This document shows, one piece after another, positions 6,367 through 8,411 of a DNA stretch of 8,411 nt (the stretch's first letter is position 1; every line of letters begins with the position of its first letter). This DNA comes from Acidobacteriota bacterium (GTDB lineage Bacteria > Acidobacteriota > Thermoanaerobaculia > Multivoradales > JAHEKO01), in contig JAUWSP010000096.1 of NCBI GenBank assembly GCA_030610025.1, forward strand, positions 1-8,411, in the 5' to 3' direction. Made by a program: the position numbers and the translations under genes. The notes under the pieces are model-generated. The model was not told the DNA's origin. It saw only the letters and a program-made list of their open reading frames with translations, and did no database searches.

Positions 6367-8357
6367 AGGGTCGGCTGATCCTGAGCCTGGTGATCCTGGC
6401 GCTCTGGACCGGTGGCATCGTCTACCGTCTGGCGCAGTTGCAGATACGGGATCACGAGCACTACAGCCAGAGAGCCCAGGGGCAGCATCACCGCAAGGTC
6501 GAGCTGCAGGCCCCCCGCGGCACGATCTTCGATGCCCGCGGTCGCGAGCTGGCCGTCTCGCTGGAGGTGGACTCCGTGTGGGTGGACCCATCGAGAGTCG
6601 AGGATACGGCGGCCATGGCAAGCCAGCTCTCCGAGGTGCTGAAGATCGATCGGAAGGCTCTCGCCCGAAGTATGGATAGCGCGCGGGAGTTCGCTTGGGT
6701 GGCCCGACTTCTGGACCCACCGCAAGCAGCGGCCGTGCGCGAGCTACGCTTGCCCGGGGTCGGATACCTCAAGGAGAGCAAACGCTACTACCCGATGCGG
6801 CAGGTGGCTTCCCAGGTGGTCGGCTTCGCTGGGGTGGACAACCGTGGGCTCGAGGGCATCGAGGGCACCTACAACAATCTGGTAGCCGGCAAGGCGGCGC
6901 AGCGCGGCGTGCTCCGAGATGCCCGGCGTGGCACGGTGCTGCTGCCGAGTCTGTCGTTTCGTGACCCAGAGCCAGGCAGCGACCTCTACCTCACCATCGA
7001 CGTGTGGATTCAGTACCTACTCGAAAAGGAACTGGCAGCAGCCGTGGAGAGGACCGAGGCCAAGGGTGGAACGGCCCTGATCCTCGACCCCCATAGTGGA
7101 GCCATCCTGGCCATGGCCTCCGTGCCGACCTTCGATCCGAATCACTTTGGTGACTATGGCCGAGAGCAATGGAGGAACCGGGCGGTGACGGATTCTCTCG
7201 AGCCCGGGTCGACGTTCAAGATGGTCACCGCTGCCGCGGCCCTCGAGGCGAATCTTGTCGATCCCAGCGACATCTTCGACTGCGAGAGGGGCAGCGTGGT
7301 GGTCATGGGGAAGCGAATTCGCGATCACCATTCGTTTGATCAACTGACCTTCCGAGAGATCATCGCGAAGTCCAGCAACGTCGGGGCGATCAAGCTCGGG
7401 CTACTGGTGGGAGAGTCCGCTCTCTACGACCAGATCCGCAGGTTCGGTTTCGGCAGGCTGACGGGAGTCGACCTGCCCGGCGAGAGCGCCGGCCTCCTAC
7501 AGCCCGTCGAGCGTTGGTACAAACGGGCGGTGGCCTACATATCCTTCGGGCAGGGTCTGTCGGTGACATCTCTGCAGCTGGCCTCGGCTTTTGCTGCCGT
7601 TGCCAATGGCGGCCTGTTGTACCGGCCATACGTGGTGGAGGCAGTGGCGAAGGATGGCGTTCGCGTCCCGGTAGAAGGCAAGCCGGAGGTGATGGGACGA
7701 GCGGTGAGCGCGGCCACGGCTCGTACGCTGGAGAGGCTGCTCGAGGCGGTAGTCGAGGAGGGAACAGGCAAGAAAGCTGCCATCGACGGTTATCGGGTGG
7801 CCGGCAAGACCGGCACCGCCCAGAAGGCTGCTGCCGGCGGTGGCTATGCGCAGGGACGATATGTTGCCAGCTTCGTTGGTTTTGCGCCGGCTCGGCGCCC
7901 GAGGTTGGTGGGATTGGTGGCCCTCGACGAGCCGAACCCGAGAATCGGCTATCACGGCGGCGGTGTGGCGGCTCCCGTCTTCTCGGCCGTCGTTGGCCCC
8001 GCACTGCTCTATCTGGGTGTGCTTCCAGAGCGTGAGCCCATGGAGGTCTGGCCAGGGCAGAAGGGCCCGTCCGAGCAGCCCGTCTTGACCGCTTCGGTTC
8101 CGACCTCTCAGGAGCCATCTGGTGCCGAATTTGTCACCCACGAATCGTCGGTTTCGGACAGAGGTGACGAAGGCTCGCTGCCCGACTTCACCGGTCTGAC
8201 CGCCCGTCAGGCGGTGGTGCAGACCGCCACGCTCGGCTTGAGAGCGAGCCTGCACGGAAGCGGGCTCGTGAGTCGCCAGGTGCCATCTCCCGGATCGCCG
8301 GTCGAGATGGTCGAGGGCAATGTCGAGCTGTGGTTGGCAGGGGGTACAGGCCGATGA
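6363..8357 (+). CDS. ftsI: Division transpeptidase FtsI/PBP3 with C-terminal PASTA domain
   Basis: FtsI is the class B penicillin-binding protein that cross-links septal peptidoglycan together with FtsW. The 664 residues begin with a membrane anchor (~4-24), then the dimerisation/pedestal domain (from about residue 48, LQAPRGTIFDARGRELA). The transpeptidase domain (~220-558) has its three motifs: SxxK at Ser283-Lys286 (GSTFK), SxN at Ser337-Asn339 (KSSN) and KTGT at Lys482-Thr485. A Pro/Ser/Thr-rich linker follows, then one PASTA domain (~606-660, LPDFTGLTARQAV to VELWLA). PASTA tails are known in Gram-positive PBPs and in some diderm FtsI/SpoVD-type proteins, but E. coli FtsI lacks one. The GTG start is fixed by the GTGA overlap with ftsL and GGAGGAG at 6351-6357. 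All catalytic motifs are intact. The stop overlaps murE as ATGA. Confidence 0.96.
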   Translation: MKGRLILSLVILALWTGGIVYRLAQLQIRDHEHYSQRAQGQHHRKVELQAPRGTIFDARGRELAVSLEVDSVWVDPSRVEDTAAMASQLSEVLKIDRKALARSMDSAREFAWVARLLDPPQAAAVRELRLPGVGYLKESKRYYPMRQVASQVVGFAGVDNRGLEGIEGTYNNLVAGKAAQRGVLRDARRGTVLLPSLSFRDPEPGSDLYLTIDVWIQYLLEKELAAAVERTEAKGGTALILDPHSGAILAMASVPTFDPNHFGDYGREQWRNRAVTDSLEPGSTFKMVTAAAALEANLVDPSDIFDCERGSVVVMGKRIRDHHSFDQLTFREIIAKSSNVGAIKLGLLVGESALYDQIRRFGFGRLTGVDLPGESAGLLQPVERWYKRAVAYISFGQGLSVTSLQLASAFAAVANGGLLYRPYVVEAVAKDGVRVPVEGKPEVMGRAVSAATARTLERLLEAVVEEGTGKKAAIDGYRVAGKTGTAQKAAAGGGYAQGRYVASFVGFAPARRPRLVGLVALDEPNPRIGYHGGGVAAPVFSAVVGPALLYLGVLPEREPMEVWPGQKGPSEQPVLTASVPTSQEPSGAEFVTHESSVSDRGDEGSLPDFTGLTARQAVVQTATLGLRASLHGSGLVSRQVPSPGSPVEMVEGNVELWLAGGTGR

Positions 8358-8411
8358 GAGTCGGGGAGATCATCGAAGGGATGGACGTCCGACGATCCTC
8401 GGAGGCCGACC
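8354..8411 (+). CDS. murE: UDP-MurNAc-tripeptide ligase MurE (N-terminal fragment)
   Basis: Only 19 codons lie in the window. They start MRVGEIIEGMDV, which resembles the usual MurE opening (MxLxELLxGLxV). MurE adds the third amino acid of the peptidoglycan stem peptide to UDP-MurNAc-L-Ala-D-Glu in the cytoplasm. The ATG overlaps the ftsI stop (ATGA), and AGGGGGT (8339-8345) lies 8 bases upstream. Gene order ftsI-murE is the standard dcw order and carries much of the weight. No catalytic part is visible, so the substrate (diaminopimelate or lysine) cannot be judged. Confidence 0.8.
   Translation, partial: MRVGEIIEGMDVRRSSEAD

Noticed and set aside
5926..6720. 264-residue minus-strand open frame across rsmH, ftsL and ftsI
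   Set aside because: Composition is Arg/Pro/Ser-rich shadow sequence, and it crosses three well-supported genes.
7390..8118. 242-residue minus-strand open frame opposite ftsI
   Set aside because: Arg/Pro-rich and motif-free, it is opposite the intact transpeptidase domain, so it is a reading shadow.
1..8411. Search for mobile elements, CRISPR arrays, tRNA or rRNA, toxin-antitoxin or defence genes
   Set aside because: No repeats of the right kind, transposase motifs or RNA-gene structures were seen. The window is almost fully occupied by housekeeping genes.

Overview
The window is a GC-rich, densely packed, single-strand stretch of bacterial chromosome. Every gene I can support reads on the + strand. 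It holds two adjacent blocks. The 5' block (1-4386) is the 3' two thirds of mfd, the transcription-repair coupling factor, followed by two exported parvulin-type proteins: a predicted lipoprotein and a SurA-like periplasmic chaperone. The 3' block (from about 4531) is the start of a dcw (division and cell wall) cluster in the standard order mraZ, rsmH, ftsL, ftsI, murE. murE runs off the end of the window.

The organism is probably a diderm (Gram-negative) bacterium. It has a lipoprotein PPIase-like protein and a SurA-like outer-membrane-protein chaperone, yet its FtsI carries a C-terminal PASTA domain. That combination, with high GC and the mfd / parvulin / SurA arrangement, would suit Acidobacteriota or a former deltaproteobacterial lineage (Desulfobacterota, Myxococcota). 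This is inference from gene content, and no taxonomic marker was tested.

Layout: mfd (1-2409, 5' truncated) overlaps the lipoprotein gene by ATGA. The SurA-like gene follows after 4 bases. Next is a noncoding gap of about 217 bases (4387-4603). The gap ends in the dcw control region: three TGGA repeats exactly 10 bp apart, the middle one forming the -35 box of a well-formed promoter. This matches the known design of MraZ autoregulation. mraZ, rsmH, ftsL, ftsI and murE follow as one probable operon, with GTGA and ATGA overlaps at ftsL/ftsI and ftsI/murE. ftsL starts at a TTG behind a perfect AGGAGG.

Functionally, the first block covers rescue of stalled RNA polymerase with nucleotide excision repair (Mfd) and envelope protein folding (the two parvulin-like proteins). 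The second block covers cell-division control (MraZ), 16S rRNA methylation (RsmH), the divisome (FtsL, FtsI) and peptidoglycan precursor synthesis (MurE). I found no mobile element, CRISPR array, RNA gene, toxin-antitoxin pair or defence island, and no convincing new system. The points most worth checking are the MraZ operator/promoter overlap, the mraZ-rsmH junction (a possible one-base frameshift or a 12-codon leader), the loss of the first parvulin histidine in both chaperones, and an insertion in Mfd's RNA-polymerase-interacting domain.
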